From: Actinacidiphila epipremni
GTDB taxonomy: Bacteria > Actinomycetota > Actinomycetes > Streptomycetales > Streptomycetaceae
Direction of reading: 5' to 3'
Length of the DNA stretch: 64,000 nucleotides
Assembly (NCBI RefSeq): GCF_012034175.1
Contig: NZ_JAATEJ010000020.1
Location: 1 to 64,000, forward strand
The notes below the pieces were generated by a model. It did not search any database. It saw only the letters and a list, made by a program, of their open reading frames with translations, and was not told the origin of the DNA. Of this stretch, positions 43,029-52,267 are shown piece after piece. Numbering within the stretch: the first letter of the stretch is position 1; every line of letters begins with the position of its first letter. A program made the position numbers and the translations under genes.

Positions 43029-44834
43029 GTGGCCGTCAACCTGGTCAACGTCGAAGCCGTCGGCAAGACGTATGGCACGCGGACGTTGTTGGACTCCGTG
43101 TCGCTGGGGGTGTCCGAGGGAGACCGGATCGGGGTCGTCGGGCGGAACGGCGACGGCAAGACGACCCTCGTGCGGATGCTCGCCCGGCTGGAGGAGCCGG
43201 ACTCCGGGCGGGTCACGCACCAGGGCGGGCTGCGGCTCGGCGTGCTGACGCAGCACGACAGCCTGGACCCGGCCGCGACCGTGCGGCACGAGGTCGTCGG
43301 GGACCGGGCGGACCACGAGTGGGCCGGCGACGCCCGGATCAGGGACGTGCTGACCGGGCTGTTCGGCGGGCTGGACCTGCCGGGCTTCCCGGCGGGCCTG
43401 GACACCGTGATCGGCCCGCTGTCCGGCGGGGAGCGCCGCCGTATCGCCCTGGCGAAACTGCTCATCGACGAGCAGGACCTCATCGTGCTGGACGAGCCCA
43501 CCAACCACCTCGACGTCGAGGGCATCGCCTGGCTCGCCGGCCACCTCCAGGCCCGCAGGTCCGCGCTGGTCGTCGTGACCCACGACCGCTGGTTCCTGGA
43601 CCAGGTGTGCAGCCGGATGTGGGACGTGCAGCGCGGCACCGTCCACGAGTACGAGGGCGGCTACAGCGACTACGTCTTCGCCCGCGCCGAGCGCGAGCGC
43701 ATCGCCGCGACCGAGGAGGTCAAGCGGCAGAACCTGGTCCGCAAGGAGCTGGCGTGGCTGCGCCGGGGCGCCCCGGCCCGTACGTCCAAGCCGCGCTTCC
43801 GGATCGAGGCGGCCAACGCCCTGATCGAGGACGTGCCGCCGCCGCGCGACACCGCGGAGCTGATGCGCTTCGCCAACTCCCGCCTGGGCAAGACCGTGTT
43901 CGACCTGGAGGACGTGACGGTCACCGCCGGGCCCAAGCAGCTGCTGCGGCACATCACCTGGCAGCTCGGCCCCGGCGACCGCGTCGGCCTGGTCGGGGTG
44001 AACGGCGCCGGCAAGACCTCGCTGCTGCGCGCCCTCGCCGACGCGGCGACGAGCGGCGGCGACGTCCAGCCGGCGGCCGGCCGGGTCGTGGTCGGCAAGA
44101 CGGTGAAGCTCGCCTACCTGTCGCAGGAGGTCGCCGAACTTGACCCCGCGTGGCGGGTGCTGCAGGCCGTGGAGTCGGTGCGGCAGCGCGTCGACCTCGG
44201 CAAGGGCCGGGAGATGACCGCGGGCCAGCTGTGCGAGAAGTTCGGCTTCACCAAGGAGAAGCAGTGGACGCCGGTCGGCGACCTGTCCGGCGGTGAGCGG
44301 CGCCGCCTCCAGGTGCTGCGGCTGCTGATGGACGAGCCCAACGTGCTGTTCCTGGACGAGCCCACCAACGACCTCGACATCGAGACGCTGACCCAGCTGG
44401 AGGACCTGCTCGACGGCTGGCCCGGCTCGATGGTGGTGATCAGCCACGACCGCTACTTCCTGGAGCGCACCACCGACCGGGTCTTCGCGCTGCTGGGCGA
44501 CCAGACCCTGCGGATGCTGCCGCGCGGCGTCGACGAGTACCTGGAGCGGCGCCGCGCGATGGAGGAGGCCGCGGCCCCCGCCGCCCCCGCGCAGGCCCGG
44601 CCCAAGGAGAGGGCCGCCGCCGACACCCGGGCGGCGAAGAAGGAACTCCAGCGCATCGAGCGGCAGTTGGACAAGGCCGCGGAGAAGGAGAAGGCGCTGC
44701 ACGCCCGGATCGCCGAGCACGCCACGGATTTCGCCAAGGTCGCCGAGATCGACGCCGAGCTGCGGGCGCTGCGCGAGGAGCGCGAGGACCTGGAGATGCG
44801 CTGGCTCGAACTCGCCGACGACGCCGAGCAGTAG
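43029..44834 (+). CDS. ABC-F family ATP-binding protein
   Basis: This 601-residue soluble protein has two ABC ATPase cassettes and no membrane part. Walker A motifs are GRNGDGKTT and GVNGAGKTS, signatures are LSGGERRRIAL and LSGGERRRLQV, and Walker B is LDEPTNHLD and LDEPTNDLD. The linker between cassettes contains the basic segment RRGAPARTSKPRF, and the C-terminus is a coiled coil (about 525-600, rich in Lys/Glu). ABC-F proteins act on ribosomes in translation or antibiotic protection. This one resembles the housekeeping Uup-like group more than a specific resistance protein. It starts with GTG after GGGAGA. Confidence 0.93.
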   Translation: MAVNLVNVEAVGKTYGTRTLLDSVSLGVSEGDRIGVVGRNGDGKTTLVRMLARLEEPDSGRVTHQGGLRLGVLTQHDSLDPAATVRHEVVGDRADHEWAGDARIRDVLTGLFGGLDLPGFPAGLDTVIGPLSGGERRRIALAKLLIDEQDLIVLDEPTNHLDVEGIAWLAGHLQARRSALVVVTHDRWFLDQVCSRMWDVQRGTVHEYEGGYSDYVFARAERERIAATEEVKRQNLVRKELAWLRRGAPARTSKPRFRIEAANALIEDVPPPRDTAELMRFANSRLGKTVFDLEDVTVTAGPKQLLRHITWQLGPGDRVGLVGVNGAGKTSLLRALADAATSGGDVQPAAGRVVVGKTVKLAYLSQEVAELDPAWRVLQAVESVRQRVDLGKGREMTAGQLCEKFGFTKEKQWTPVGDLSGGERRRLQVLRLLMDEPNVLFLDEPTNDLDIETLTQLEDLLDGWPGSMVVISHDRYFLERTTDRVFALLGDQTLRMLPRGVDEYLERRRAMEEAAAPAAPAQARPKERAAADTRAAKKELQRIERQLDKAAEKEKALHARIAEHATDFAKVAEIDAELRALREEREDLEMRWLELADDAEQ

Positions 44835-44852
44835 CCGGCCGCCGGCGGCCGG
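44835..44852 (+). terminator. GC-rich 18-bp palindrome directly after the ABC-F stop
   Basis: ccggccgccggcggccgg is self-complementary and begins one base after the TAG. There is no T-run. It could act as an I-shaped Streptomyces terminator, but a chance GC-rich palindrome is also possible. Confidence 0.35.
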
Positions 44853-44982
44853 GCGGCGGCTCGCGGAGAACGTGTAGCAGGGCGGTAACGGAACAGCCGG
44901 TGAGCGGCAGGGGCAACAGTGCCGGGTGATAGAAAGAATTTCCGCCACCCGACCGCGACTTGTGTACGAAGAGGTCCCGCCG

Positions 44983-46764
44983 ATGTCCCAGCCGCCCCCG
45001 CCGCCCGGCAACCCGCCCGAGTTCGGGAAGTCCGAGGCAGCGGTACCGCCACCGCCGGGACCCCCGCAGACCCCGCCCCCGCCGCCGCCCGGCGGGGGCT
45101 ACGGCTACCCCGCCCCGCAGACGCCGCCGGCCGGCGGCGGTTACGGCTACCCGGCGCCGCCCGCGCCCCCCGGGCAGCCGGTCGCCGACAACCCGTACGC
45201 GCAGCCCGTCCCCGCGGCGCAGAATCCTTACGCGCAGGCCCCGACCCAGCCGGCCTTCCCGTCGCCCCAGCCCCCGCCGCCGGGCGCCTTCCCGGCGCAG
45301 CAGCCGCCGCCCCCGCCGTACCCGGGCCAGGGGCAGGGCCAGCAGCCGTACGGCCAACCGCCCTACGGCCAGGTGCCGCCGCAGGGCCCGTACGGCTACC
45401 AGCAGCCGCCCTACCAGGGCGGCCCCGGCGGCCCCGGTCGCTCCCAGGGCAAGCTCATAGCCATCATCGCCGGCGCCGTGGCGGTGCTGCTGGTGATCGC
45501 CGGCGGCGTCTACCTCGCCACCAAGGGCGGCGGCGACGACCCCGGGCCCAAGCCGACCGCGCAGTCCAGCAGCGGCAGCCCGACCAAGGCGCCGCACGCC
45601 ACCGAGCTGACGTACGCCTGGAGCAAGCCGGCCGACAAGGTCGCCGAGAAGGACAACCTCAAGAACGCCTACGGCATCTGGTTCACCGACAAGTACGTCG
45701 TCAAGGAGCAGATCGGCAAGGTCGTCGCCTACGACGAGGCCACCGGCAACCCGGCGTGGACGCTGGCCGCCCCCTCGCGCGGCGACTGCGCGGCGGCCCG
45801 GGACACGTACCAGAACCTCGCGGCGATCCAGTACGGCGCCACCTGCAACCAGATCATGGTCTTCGACCTGACCACCGGCACGATGAAGTGGACGGCGAAC
45901 CTGCCGGCCGCCGCCGGCGGGGACTTCGACTACTCGCAGATGGCGATCAGCGGCGACACCGTCGGCGTCGACTGGCTCAGCGGCTCCATCGCCTACCGGC
46001 TGTCGACGCAGAAGGTGCTGTGGCAGGGCGGCAACGGCAACTGCGAGGACGACGGCTACGCCGGCGGCGCGCAGTTCGTGGTCGTCGTCAACTGCGACTA
46101 CAAGACGTACAAGGTCCAGGTCGTCGACCCGGACAACTCCGGCAAGGCCAAGTGGTCCTGGTCGGCGCCCTCGGGCTTCGAGGTCAAGGCGGTCGTGTCC
46201 ACCGACCCGGTCGTCGTCCTGCTCGACACCGACAGCGGCACGGCGCTGGCGACCGACGTGGTGGTGCTCGACAACGGCCGTATGCAGTCCCGGATCTCGC
46301 TCGGCACCGACAAGTACGACATCGAGCTCGGCGACAACGGCGTCGAGGACGTGCACGACATGCTGGTCAGCAAGGACACCGTCTACCTGACGCTGCGCAG
46401 CCAGGGCGACAGCAAGGGCCAGGTGCTCAGCGGCATCGTCGCCTTCAACACCGCGGACGGCAAGCAGAAGTGGGTCGCCAAGCCCGCCGACAAGCAGGCG
46501 GTCGTGAGCCTGGACCTCATGCCCGACGGGCAGGTCCTCGCCCTCGAACCGCCGGACTACGAGGTGCAGGGCAAGCTCATCACGGTGGACCCGGCGACCG
46601 GCGCGATCAAGCCGTACGCGACCTTCGCCGAGGGCTCGGGCGACCACATGGACCTGGCCGACCTGGAGAACTACCCGTACTGGCACAACGGCCACTTCTA
46701 CCTGGCCAGCCACACCATCTACGAGGGCAACGACGACGAGATGTACCTCGTCGACTTCCACTGA
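44983..46764 (+). CDS. Membrane-anchored PQQ-like beta-propeller protein
   Basis: This 593-residue protein has a cytoplasmic Pro/Gly/Gln/Tyr-rich N-terminus (about 1-155, with repeated YGYPAP, NPYAQ and PYGQ units). One membrane helix follows (about 158-180: LIAIIAGAVAVLLVIAGGVY), then an extracytoplasmic beta-propeller with PQQ-like blades such as VVAYDEATGNPAWTL, VFDLTTGTMKWTA and IVAFNTADGKQKWVA. Similar proteins are frequent in Streptomyces and their role is unknown; the flexible N-terminus could recruit cytoplasmic partners. ATG 44983 has GAGG eleven bases upstream. Confidence 0.85.
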   Translation: MSQPPPPPGNPPEFGKSEAAVPPPPGPPQTPPPPPPGGGYGYPAPQTPPAGGGYGYPAPPAPPGQPVADNPYAQPVPAAQNPYAQAPTQPAFPSPQPPPPGAFPAQQPPPPPYPGQGQGQQPYGQPPYGQVPPQGPYGYQQPPYQGGPGGPGRSQGKLIAIIAGAVAVLLVIAGGVYLATKGGGDDPGPKPTAQSSSGSPTKAPHATELTYAWSKPADKVAEKDNLKNAYGIWFTDKYVVKEQIGKVVAYDEATGNPAWTLAAPSRGDCAAARDTYQNLAAIQYGATCNQIMVFDLTTGTMKWTANLPAAAGGDFDYSQMAISGDTVGVDWLSGSIAYRLSTQKVLWQGGNGNCEDDGYAGGAQFVVVVNCDYKTYKVQVVDPDNSGKAKWSWSAPSGFEVKAVVSTDPVVVLLDTDSGTALATDVVVLDNGRMQSRISLGTDKYDIELGDNGVEDVHDMLVSKDTVYLTLRSQGDSKGQVLSGIVAFNTADGKQKWVAKPADKQAVVSLDLMPDGQVLALEPPDYEVQGKLITVDPATGAIKPYATFAEGSGDHMDLADLENYPYWHNGHFYLASHTIYEGNDDEMYLVDFH

Positions 46765-46839
46765 CCTGCCCCCGACCCCGCACCGACGGCCCCGACCGCC
46801 GTCCCCGCCGTACCCGCGCGCCCCCGACCCGTACGCGAC

Positions 46840-46858
46840 GGCCCGGATTTCCCGGGCC
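46840..46858 (+). terminator. Stem-loop after the beta-propeller gene
   Basis: ggcccgg (46840-46846) pairs with ccgggcc (46852-46858) around atttc, 75 bases after the stop. No T-run is present. Confidence 0.4.
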
Positions 46859-46921
46859 CTACCGCCGGGTTGGGGGCGCGCGGGCATGGGGCAAGCGTGT
46901 AACTTCACCGCCTGGGCTCAT

Positions 46922-46939
46922 ACCGCCCGGCCGGGCGGT
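46922..46939. promoter_or_regulatory. Perfect 18-bp palindrome upstream of a LuxR-type gene
   Basis: accgcccggccgggcggt is fully self-complementary and lies 84 bases before the ATG of the regulator. It may be an operator, but high GC content makes such palindromes less informative than AT-containing ones. Confidence 0.3.
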
Positions 46940-47023
46940 TGGGAGCGGCCGGGGCGCGGTATGCGTAACGCAACGGGGGGCGGCGGTGGATCGGGCCTCC
47001 GCCGGCGGATGGGGGTGTCCTGG

Positions 47024-47701
47024 ATGGGCGTACGGCTCGTGGTGGTCGACGACCACCGGCTGCTCGCGGAGGCGCTGGCGTCGGCGCTGAAGCTGCGCGG
47101 GCACCGGGTGCTGGCCGCGTCGGCCCCGGCGGGCGGGGCGGCGGAGCTGGTGCTGGGCCGCTCGCCCGAGGTGTGCCTGTTCGGCACCGCCGCGCCCTCC
47201 GCGCCCGGCGCCTTCGACCCGGTCGCGCGGATCCGCCGGGAGCGCCCGGCGGTCGCGGTGGTGGTGCTGGGCCCGGTGCCGGACCCGCGCGGCATCGCGG
47301 CGGCCTTCGCGGCCGGCGCCTCGGGCTACGTACGGCACGACGAGCGCATCGAGGGCGTGGAGCGGGCCATGGCCAAGGCGCGGGCCGGCGAGGTCGCGAT
47401 CGCGCAGCCGCTGCTCCAGGGCGCCTTCGCCGAACTGCTCAACCCCGCGCGGCAGCCCGACGACGAGGGCACGCGGCTGCTGGAGCTGCTGACCCCGCGG
47501 GAGGTCGAGGTGCTGGTGCGGGTCGCCGAGGGCGAGGACACCCGGCTGATCGCGGCGGGCATGCGGATAGCCCCGAGCACCGCCCGCACCCATGTGCAGC
47601 GGGTGCTGATGAAGCTGGGCGTCGGCTCGCGCCTGGAGGCGGCGGCGCTGGCCGCCCGTACCGGCCTGCTGGACCGCGCCGCGGCCCCCGCCCGCCCCTG
47701 A
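47024..47701 (+). CDS. Atypical LuxR-type response regulator without phospho-acceptor Asp
   Basis: This 225-residue regulator has a receiver-like domain (VRLVVVDDHRLLAEALASAL) joined to a C-terminal LuxR helix-turn-helix (LLTPREVEVLVRVAEGEDTR and IAPSTARTHVQRVLMKLGV). The acidic pair DD is present, but the position of the phosphorylated Asp reads SPEVCLFGTAAP, with Gly where 'LLDxxMP' is expected. It therefore probably works without a kinase, as in other atypical Streptomyces regulators. ATG 47024 is preferred (GGGGGTG upstream); GTG 47015 and ATG 47009 are alternatives. No sensor kinase is nearby. Confidence 0.85.
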   Translation: MGVRLVVVDDHRLLAEALASALKLRGHRVLAASAPAGGAAELVLGRSPEVCLFGTAAPSAPGAFDPVARIRRERPAVAVVVLGPVPDPRGIAAAFAAGASGYVRHDERIEGVERAMAKARAGEVAIAQPLLQGAFAELLNPARQPDDEGTRLLELLTPREVEVLVRVAEGEDTRLIAAGMRIAPSTARTHVQRVLMKLGVGSRLEAAALAARTGLLDRAAAPARP

Positions 47702-47914
47702 GCCCCCCCTTGAGCCCGCCGCCCTGAGCCCGCCGTCCTGAACCCGGCCCCCTGAGCCCGGCGCCCTCAGCCCGCCGTCGAGCCCGTACGGCCGCGGGTG
47801 CGCACGTCTGCGCGTCCCGCCCCCCACTTATCTGTTCGGCTTTGTTTGTTTGTGCCCGAAAGGGAACCGCTGCCCTGTGCGGCCCAACGAGTCAACTTCG
47901 CCGACGCCCGCGCA

Positions 47915-47943
47915 TTGACTGAACTGTTGTGTCATGATTCATT
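47915..47943 (+). promoter_or_regulatory. Probable galTEK promoter
   Basis: TTGACT (47915-47920) and TTCATT (47938-47943) are 17 bases apart, in an unusually AT-rich stretch for this genome (47900-47985). TGATT followed by TTGTG-like sequence repeats at 47935 and 47962. The -10 match is modest. S. coelicolor and S. lividans drive galTEK from a galactose-inducible promoter in this position. Confidence 0.4.
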
Positions 47944-47987
47944 GTGTGCGGTTCTGTTGGGTGATTGTGGTGTGAGGGGTTGCCAGG

Positions 47988-49052
47988 GTGAAGAAGACGA
48001 CGACCCGGCTCGCGGACGGCCGCGAACTCATCTATTACGACTCCGAGGAGGAGGCCGGCGCGGGCGGCGGCACTCCCGTCCGCGAAGCCGTCGACCGCCG
48101 TCCGCTGGAGCCCGTCGCCACCCACTCCGAACTGCGCCACGACCGCCTGCTCGGCGACACCGTGGCCGTCGCCTCGCACCGGCAGGGCCGCACCTACCAC
48201 CCGCCCGCCGACGAGTGCCCGCTGTGCCCGTCCCGCGAGGGCCGGCTCAGCGAGATCCCCGACAGCGACTACCAGGTCGTCGTCTTCGAGAACCGCTTCC
48301 CCTCCCTCACCGGCGGCGACGGGCGCTGCGAGGTCGTGTGCTTCACCTCCGACCACGACGCCTCGTTCGCCGACCTCACCGAATCCCGCGCCCGGCTGGT
48401 GCTGGACGCCTGGACCGACCGCACCCGGGAGCTGTCCCAACTGCCCGGCGTCGTCCAGGTCTTCCCGTTCGAGAACCGCGGCAAGGAGATAGGCGTCACC
48501 CTCGGCCACCCGCACGGCCAGATCTACGGCTACCCGTTCGTCACCCCGCGCACCTCGCTGATGCTGCGCACCCTGGCCGAGCACCGCGAGCGCACCGGCC
48601 GCAACCTCTTCGACGACGTGCTCGCCGACGAGGCCGCCGACGGCCGCCGGGTCGTGCTGGACGGCGAGCACTGGACCGCGTTCGTGCCGCACGCCGCCCA
48701 CTGGCCCTACGAGGTCCACCTCTTCCCGCGCCGCCGGGTGCCCGACCTGCCGGCCCTGGAGGAGGACGCGCGCGCGGAGTTCCCGAGCGTCTACCTGGAG
48801 CTGCTGCGCCGCTTCGACCGGATCTTCGGCCCGGACCAGCCGCCCACCCCGTACATCTCCGGATGGCATCAGGCGCCCTTCGGCACCCCGCAGCGGCGCG
48901 ACTTCGCGCTGCATCTGGAGCTTTTCACGATTCGCCGCACGTCAGGCAAGCTGAAGTATCTTGCGGGGTCCGAGTCGGGCATGGGCGCGTTCATCAACGA
49001 CGTCCCGCCCGAGGCCGCCGCACAGCGACTGCGAGAGGTAGCGAGCACGTGA
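47988..49052 (+). CDS. galT: Galactose-1-phosphate uridylyltransferase
   Basis: This 354-residue Leloir-pathway enzyme exchanges UMP between UDP-glucose and galactose-1-phosphate. The zinc-binding pair is in DECPLCPS, the catalytic HPHGQ motif in LGHPHGQIYGYPF, and the conserved FENRFPSL and FPFENRG segments are present. GTG 47988 follows GAGGGG. Its stop overlaps the galE start by GTGA. It is the first gene of galT-galE-galK. Confidence 0.96.
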   Translation: MKKTTTRLADGRELIYYDSEEEAGAGGGTPVREAVDRRPLEPVATHSELRHDRLLGDTVAVASHRQGRTYHPPADECPLCPSREGRLSEIPDSDYQVVVFENRFPSLTGGDGRCEVVCFTSDHDASFADLTESRARLVLDAWTDRTRELSQLPGVVQVFPFENRGKEIGVTLGHPHGQIYGYPFVTPRTSLMLRTLAEHRERTGRNLFDDVLADEAADGRRVVLDGEHWTAFVPHAAHWPYEVHLFPRRRVPDLPALEEDARAEFPSVYLELLRRFDRIFGPDQPPTPYISGWHQAPFGTPQRRDFALHLELFTIRRTSGKLKYLAGSESGMGAFINDVPPEAAAQRLREVAST

Positions 49053-50038
49053 GCCCCACGAGTAACGACAGCCCCAGGAAACTGCTGGTCACCGGCGGCG
49101 CCGGATACGTCGGCGGGGTCGTCGCCGCCCGGCTGCTGCGGGCCGGGCACCAGGTGACGGTGCTGGACGACCTGTCCACCGGCTTCCGCGAATCGGTCCC
49201 CGAGGGCGCCGAGTTCGTCGAGGGACGCGTCCAGGAGTCCGCGAAGGTCCTGGACGGCAGCTACGACGCGGTGCTGCACTTCGCCGCCTCCTCGCAGGTC
49301 GGCGAGTCGGTCGCGGACCCGGGCAAGTACTGGCGCAACAACGTCGGCGGCACCATGGACCTGCTGGACGCCATGCGCGAGGCCGGCGTGCGCACCCTGG
49401 TGTTCTCCTCCACCGCCGCCACCTACGGCGAGCCGTCCGCCGTCCCCATCACCGAGGACGCCGTCACCGCGCCCACCAACCCGTACGGCGCCACCAAGCT
49501 CGCCGTCGACCACATGATCGGCGCCGAGTGCGCCGCCCACGGCCTGGCCGCGGTGTCGCTGCGCTACTTCAACGTCGCCGGCGCCTACGGCGGCCAGGGC
49601 GAGCGGCACGACCCCGAGTCCCATCTGATCCCGCTCGTCCTCCAGGTCGCCCAGGGCCGCCGCGACGCCATCGCCGTCTACGGCGACGACTACCCCACGC
49701 CCGACGGCACATGCGTCCGCGACTACATCCACGTCGCCGACCTCGCCGAGGCCCACCTGCTCGCCCTGGACCACGCCGCCGTCGGCGAGCATCTGGTGTG
49801 CAACCTCGGCAACGGCAGCGGCTTCTCGGTGCGCGAGGTCGTCGACACCGCCCGGCAGGTCACCGGGCACCCCATCCCCGAGACGCCCCAGCCGCGCCGG
49901 GCCGGCGACCCCGCCGTGCTCGTCGCGTCCGCGCAGCGCGCCCGTGAACGCCTGGGCTGGCAGCCGGTGCGCACCGACCTCGCGGAGATCATCCGCGACG
50001 CCTGGACCTTCGCCCAACACCTGCGGGAGGACGCATGA
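49049..50038 (+). CDS. galE: UDP-glucose 4-epimerase
   Basis: This 329-residue extended SDR interconverts UDP-galactose and UDP-glucose using tightly bound NAD. Motifs are VTGGAGYVGGVVA at the N-terminus, HFAASSQVGES, the catalytic Ser/Thr in FSSTAATYGEP, YGATK with the active-site Tyr and Lys, and LRYFNVAGA. It overlaps galT and galK by four bases on each side, so the three Leloir enzymes should be made in fixed proportion. Confidence 0.96.
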   Translation: MSPTSNDSPRKLLVTGGAGYVGGVVAARLLRAGHQVTVLDDLSTGFRESVPEGAEFVEGRVQESAKVLDGSYDAVLHFAASSQVGESVADPGKYWRNNVGGTMDLLDAMREAGVRTLVFSSTAATYGEPSAVPITEDAVTAPTNPYGATKLAVDHMIGAECAAHGLAAVSLRYFNVAGAYGGQGERHDPESHLIPLVLQVAQGRRDAIAVYGDDYPTPDGTCVRDYIHVADLAEAHLLALDHAAVGEHLVCNLGNGSGFSVREVVDTARQVTGHPIPETPQPRRAGDPAVLVASAQRARERLGWQPVRTDLAEIIRDAWTFAQHLREDA

Positions 50039-51192
50039 CCGATCTCGACGGCCTCGGCATAGCCTTCAAGGACGCCTTCGGGCGCTCCCCGGAAGGCTGC
50101 TGGGCGGCACCGGGCCGGGTGAACCTGATCGGCGAGCACACCGACTACAACGACGGCTTCGTGCTGCCCTTCGCCCTCGCGCAGACCACCCGCGCCGCGG
50201 TCGCCCGCCGCGACGACGGGCTGCTGCGGGTGCATTCGGCCGACATGGACGACGGTGTCGACGGCGTCGGCGGCGTCGTCGAACTGCGCGTCGACGACCT
50301 CGCCCCGGGCACCTCGGCCGGCTGGGCCACCTACCCCGCCGCGGTGCTGTGGACGCTGCGCGAGGCCGGCCACCCGGTCGGCGGCGCCGACATCCACTAC
50401 ACCAGCACCGTCCCGGTCGGCGGCGGCCTGTCGTCCTCGGCCGCGCTCCAGGTCGTCACCGCCCTCGCGCTCGCCGAGCTGCACGGCGCCGCCATCGCGC
50501 GGCAGGAGCTGGCGCTGCTGTGCCAGCGCTCGGAGAACGTGTACGTCGGCGCGCCGGTCGGCGTCATGGACCAGACCGCCTCGGCGTGCTGCACCGCCGG
50601 CCACGCGCTGCACCTGGACGTACGGGGCCTGACCCGCCGCCAGGTGCCGCTGGACCTCGCGGCGGCCGGCCTCACGCTGCTCGTCGCCGACACCCGCGTC
50701 AAGCACGCGCACTCCGACGGGGCGTACGCGAAGCTGCGCTCGGGCTGCGAGGCGGCAGCCGCGCAGCTGGGCCTGGCCGCGCTGCGGGACGTGCCCTTCG
50801 ACGGCCTGGACGCGGCGCTGGAGGCGCTGCCGGACGAGCGGCTGCGCCGGCTCACCCGGCACGTCGTCACCGAGAACCGCCGGGTCGAGGAGGTCGTGGC
50901 GCTGCTGGACGCCGGGCGGGTCGGCGACATCGGCCCGCTGCTGACCGCCGGCCACGCCTCGCTGCGCGACGACTTCCAGGTCTCGTGCGCCGAGCTCGAC
51001 CTGGTCGCCGGCACCGCGCTCGACGCGGGCGCGCTCGGCGCCCGGATGACCGGCGGCGGCTTCGGCGGCTCGGTCGTCGCCCTGGTCCCCGAGGAGCGCG
51101 CCGGCGCCGTCACGCAGGCCGTACGGGCCGCGCTGCCCCAGGTGCGGGTCTTCGAGGCCGCCCCGGCGCAGGGCGCGCACCGGCTGGGCTGA
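50035..51192 (+). CDS. galK: Galactokinase
   Basis: This 385-residue GHMP kinase phosphorylates galactose at C1. The signature APGRVNLIGEHTDYNDGFVLP, in two parts with the catalytic region following, is present, as are the phosphate loop VPVGGGLSSSAALQV, GVMDQTASA and MTGGGFGGSVVALV. ATG 50035 overlaps the galE stop as ATGA. No transporter gene for galactose is in the window. Confidence 0.96.
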   Translation: MTDLDGLGIAFKDAFGRSPEGCWAAPGRVNLIGEHTDYNDGFVLPFALAQTTRAAVARRDDGLLRVHSADMDDGVDGVGGVVELRVDDLAPGTSAGWATYPAAVLWTLREAGHPVGGADIHYTSTVPVGGGLSSSAALQVVTALALAELHGAAIARQELALLCQRSENVYVGAPVGVMDQTASACCTAGHALHLDVRGLTRRQVPLDLAAAGLTLLVADTRVKHAHSDGAYAKLRSGCEAAAAQLGLAALRDVPFDGLDAALEALPDERLRRLTRHVVTENRRVEEVVALLDAGRVGDIGPLLTAGHASLRDDFQVSCAELDLVAGTALDAGALGARMTGGGFGGSVVALVPEERAGAVTQAVRAALPQVRVFEAAPAQGAHRLG

Positions 51193-51466
51193 ACCCGGCG
51201 GGCGGGCCCGCACCGGCCCGGCCGGAGCGCGCGGCGCCGGCGCGACGGCCTGCCCGGATGGGCAAGTTCCGTCAAGTCGGCGCCAATCGCGCGGCGAACC
51301 CCTACGCTTTTCCCACGACGCCGGTGGGGGCCGGCGTTCATCAGGGGGCGAGACGCACGGGGTCCGGCCCCCGTGCCCGGGGCGGCGGTCCCGGGGGCGG
51401 GGCCGGATCCCACGCGAGGAGGCTCGCTCCGCACTGGGGGAGTGCCGTACACCGGGAGTGGTGTCT

Positions 51467-52267
51467 GTGGGACGAATCCGCGTACTCGTCGTCGATGACC
51501 ACCGCATCTTCGCCGAGTCGCTCGCCGCCGCGCTCGCGGCGGAATCCGACGTCGACGTCTCCGCGGCGGGCAGCGGCCCCGCCGCGCAGCGCTGCCTGGA
51601 CCGGGCGGCCGTCGACGGCCGCCGCTACGACGTCCTGCTGGTCGACGCCGACCTGGGCACGGGCCCGCACGCCCGGCCCGCGCTGGCCGCCGTGCCGCCG
51701 GCCGGGTCGCGGGGCCCGGCGATCGAGGCGGGCGACCCGTTCATGGACGGGCTCGCGCTGGTGGAGAAGGTGCGCGCCGAGCACCAGGGCACGCGCACCG
51801 TGGTGCTGGCCGAACGGGACGACCCGGGGCGCGCCGCGTGCGCGCTGCAGGCCGGCGCGTCCGGGTGGGTCGCCAAGGACTGCTCGCTGCAGCGGCTGCT
51901 GGCCGTGGTGCGCGGGGTGCTGCGCGACGAGACGCATCTGCCGCCGGCGCTGCTGACCGGGGTGCTGCGGGAGCTGACCGCCGCCCGCCGGCACCGCACC
52001 GAGAGCGAGCAGCTGGTGGAGTCGCTGACGCCGCGCGAGCAGGAGGTGCTGCGCTGCATGGTGGCCGGGCTCGGCCGCAAGGCCGTCGCCGAGCGGCTGT
52101 ACCTGTCCCCGCACACCGTCCGCACCCATATGCAGAACGTGCTGGGCAAGCTCGGGGTGCACTCCACGCTGGCCGCCGTGGCGCTGGCCCGGCGGGCCGG
52201 GGTCGGGCCGGTGGAACTGGCCGCCTCAGGTGGGGATGTTGTCGAACGGCGCGGTCAGCTGTCGTAG
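51467..52267 (+). CDS. LuxR-type response regulator with an enlarged receiver domain
   Basis: This regulator of about 266 residues has a receiver domain starting RIRVLVVDDHRIFAESLAAAL and a LuxR helix-turn-helix (SLTPREQEVLRCMVAGLGRKA and LSPHTVRTHMQNVLGKLG). The phospho-acceptor Asp is retained in VLLVDADLG, but about 25 Gly/Ala/Pro-rich residues separate it from MDGLALVEKV, where normally a few residues occur. No kinase is adjacent. Of three GTG codons, 51467 is preferred because GGGAG lies eight bases upstream. Its 3' end overlaps the convergent MarR gene by 42 bases. Confidence 0.86.
   Translation: MGRIRVLVVDDHRIFAESLAAALAAESDVDVSAAGSGPAAQRCLDRAAVDGRRYDVLLVDADLGTGPHARPALAAVPPAGSRGPAIEAGDPFMDGLALVEKVRAEHQGTRTVVLAERDDPGRAACALQAGASGWVAKDCSLQRLLAVVRGVLRDETHLPPALLTGVLRELTAARRHRTESEQLVESLTPREQEVLRCMVAGLGRKAVAERLYLSPHTVRTHMQNVLGKLGVHSTLAAVALARRAGVGPVELAASGGDVVERRGQLS

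Noticed and set aside
43029..44834. ABC-F antibiotic-resistance (ribosomal protection) gene
   Set aside because: The protein has a C-terminal coiled coil and a housekeeping context next to ispE, and no antibiotic cluster is nearby.
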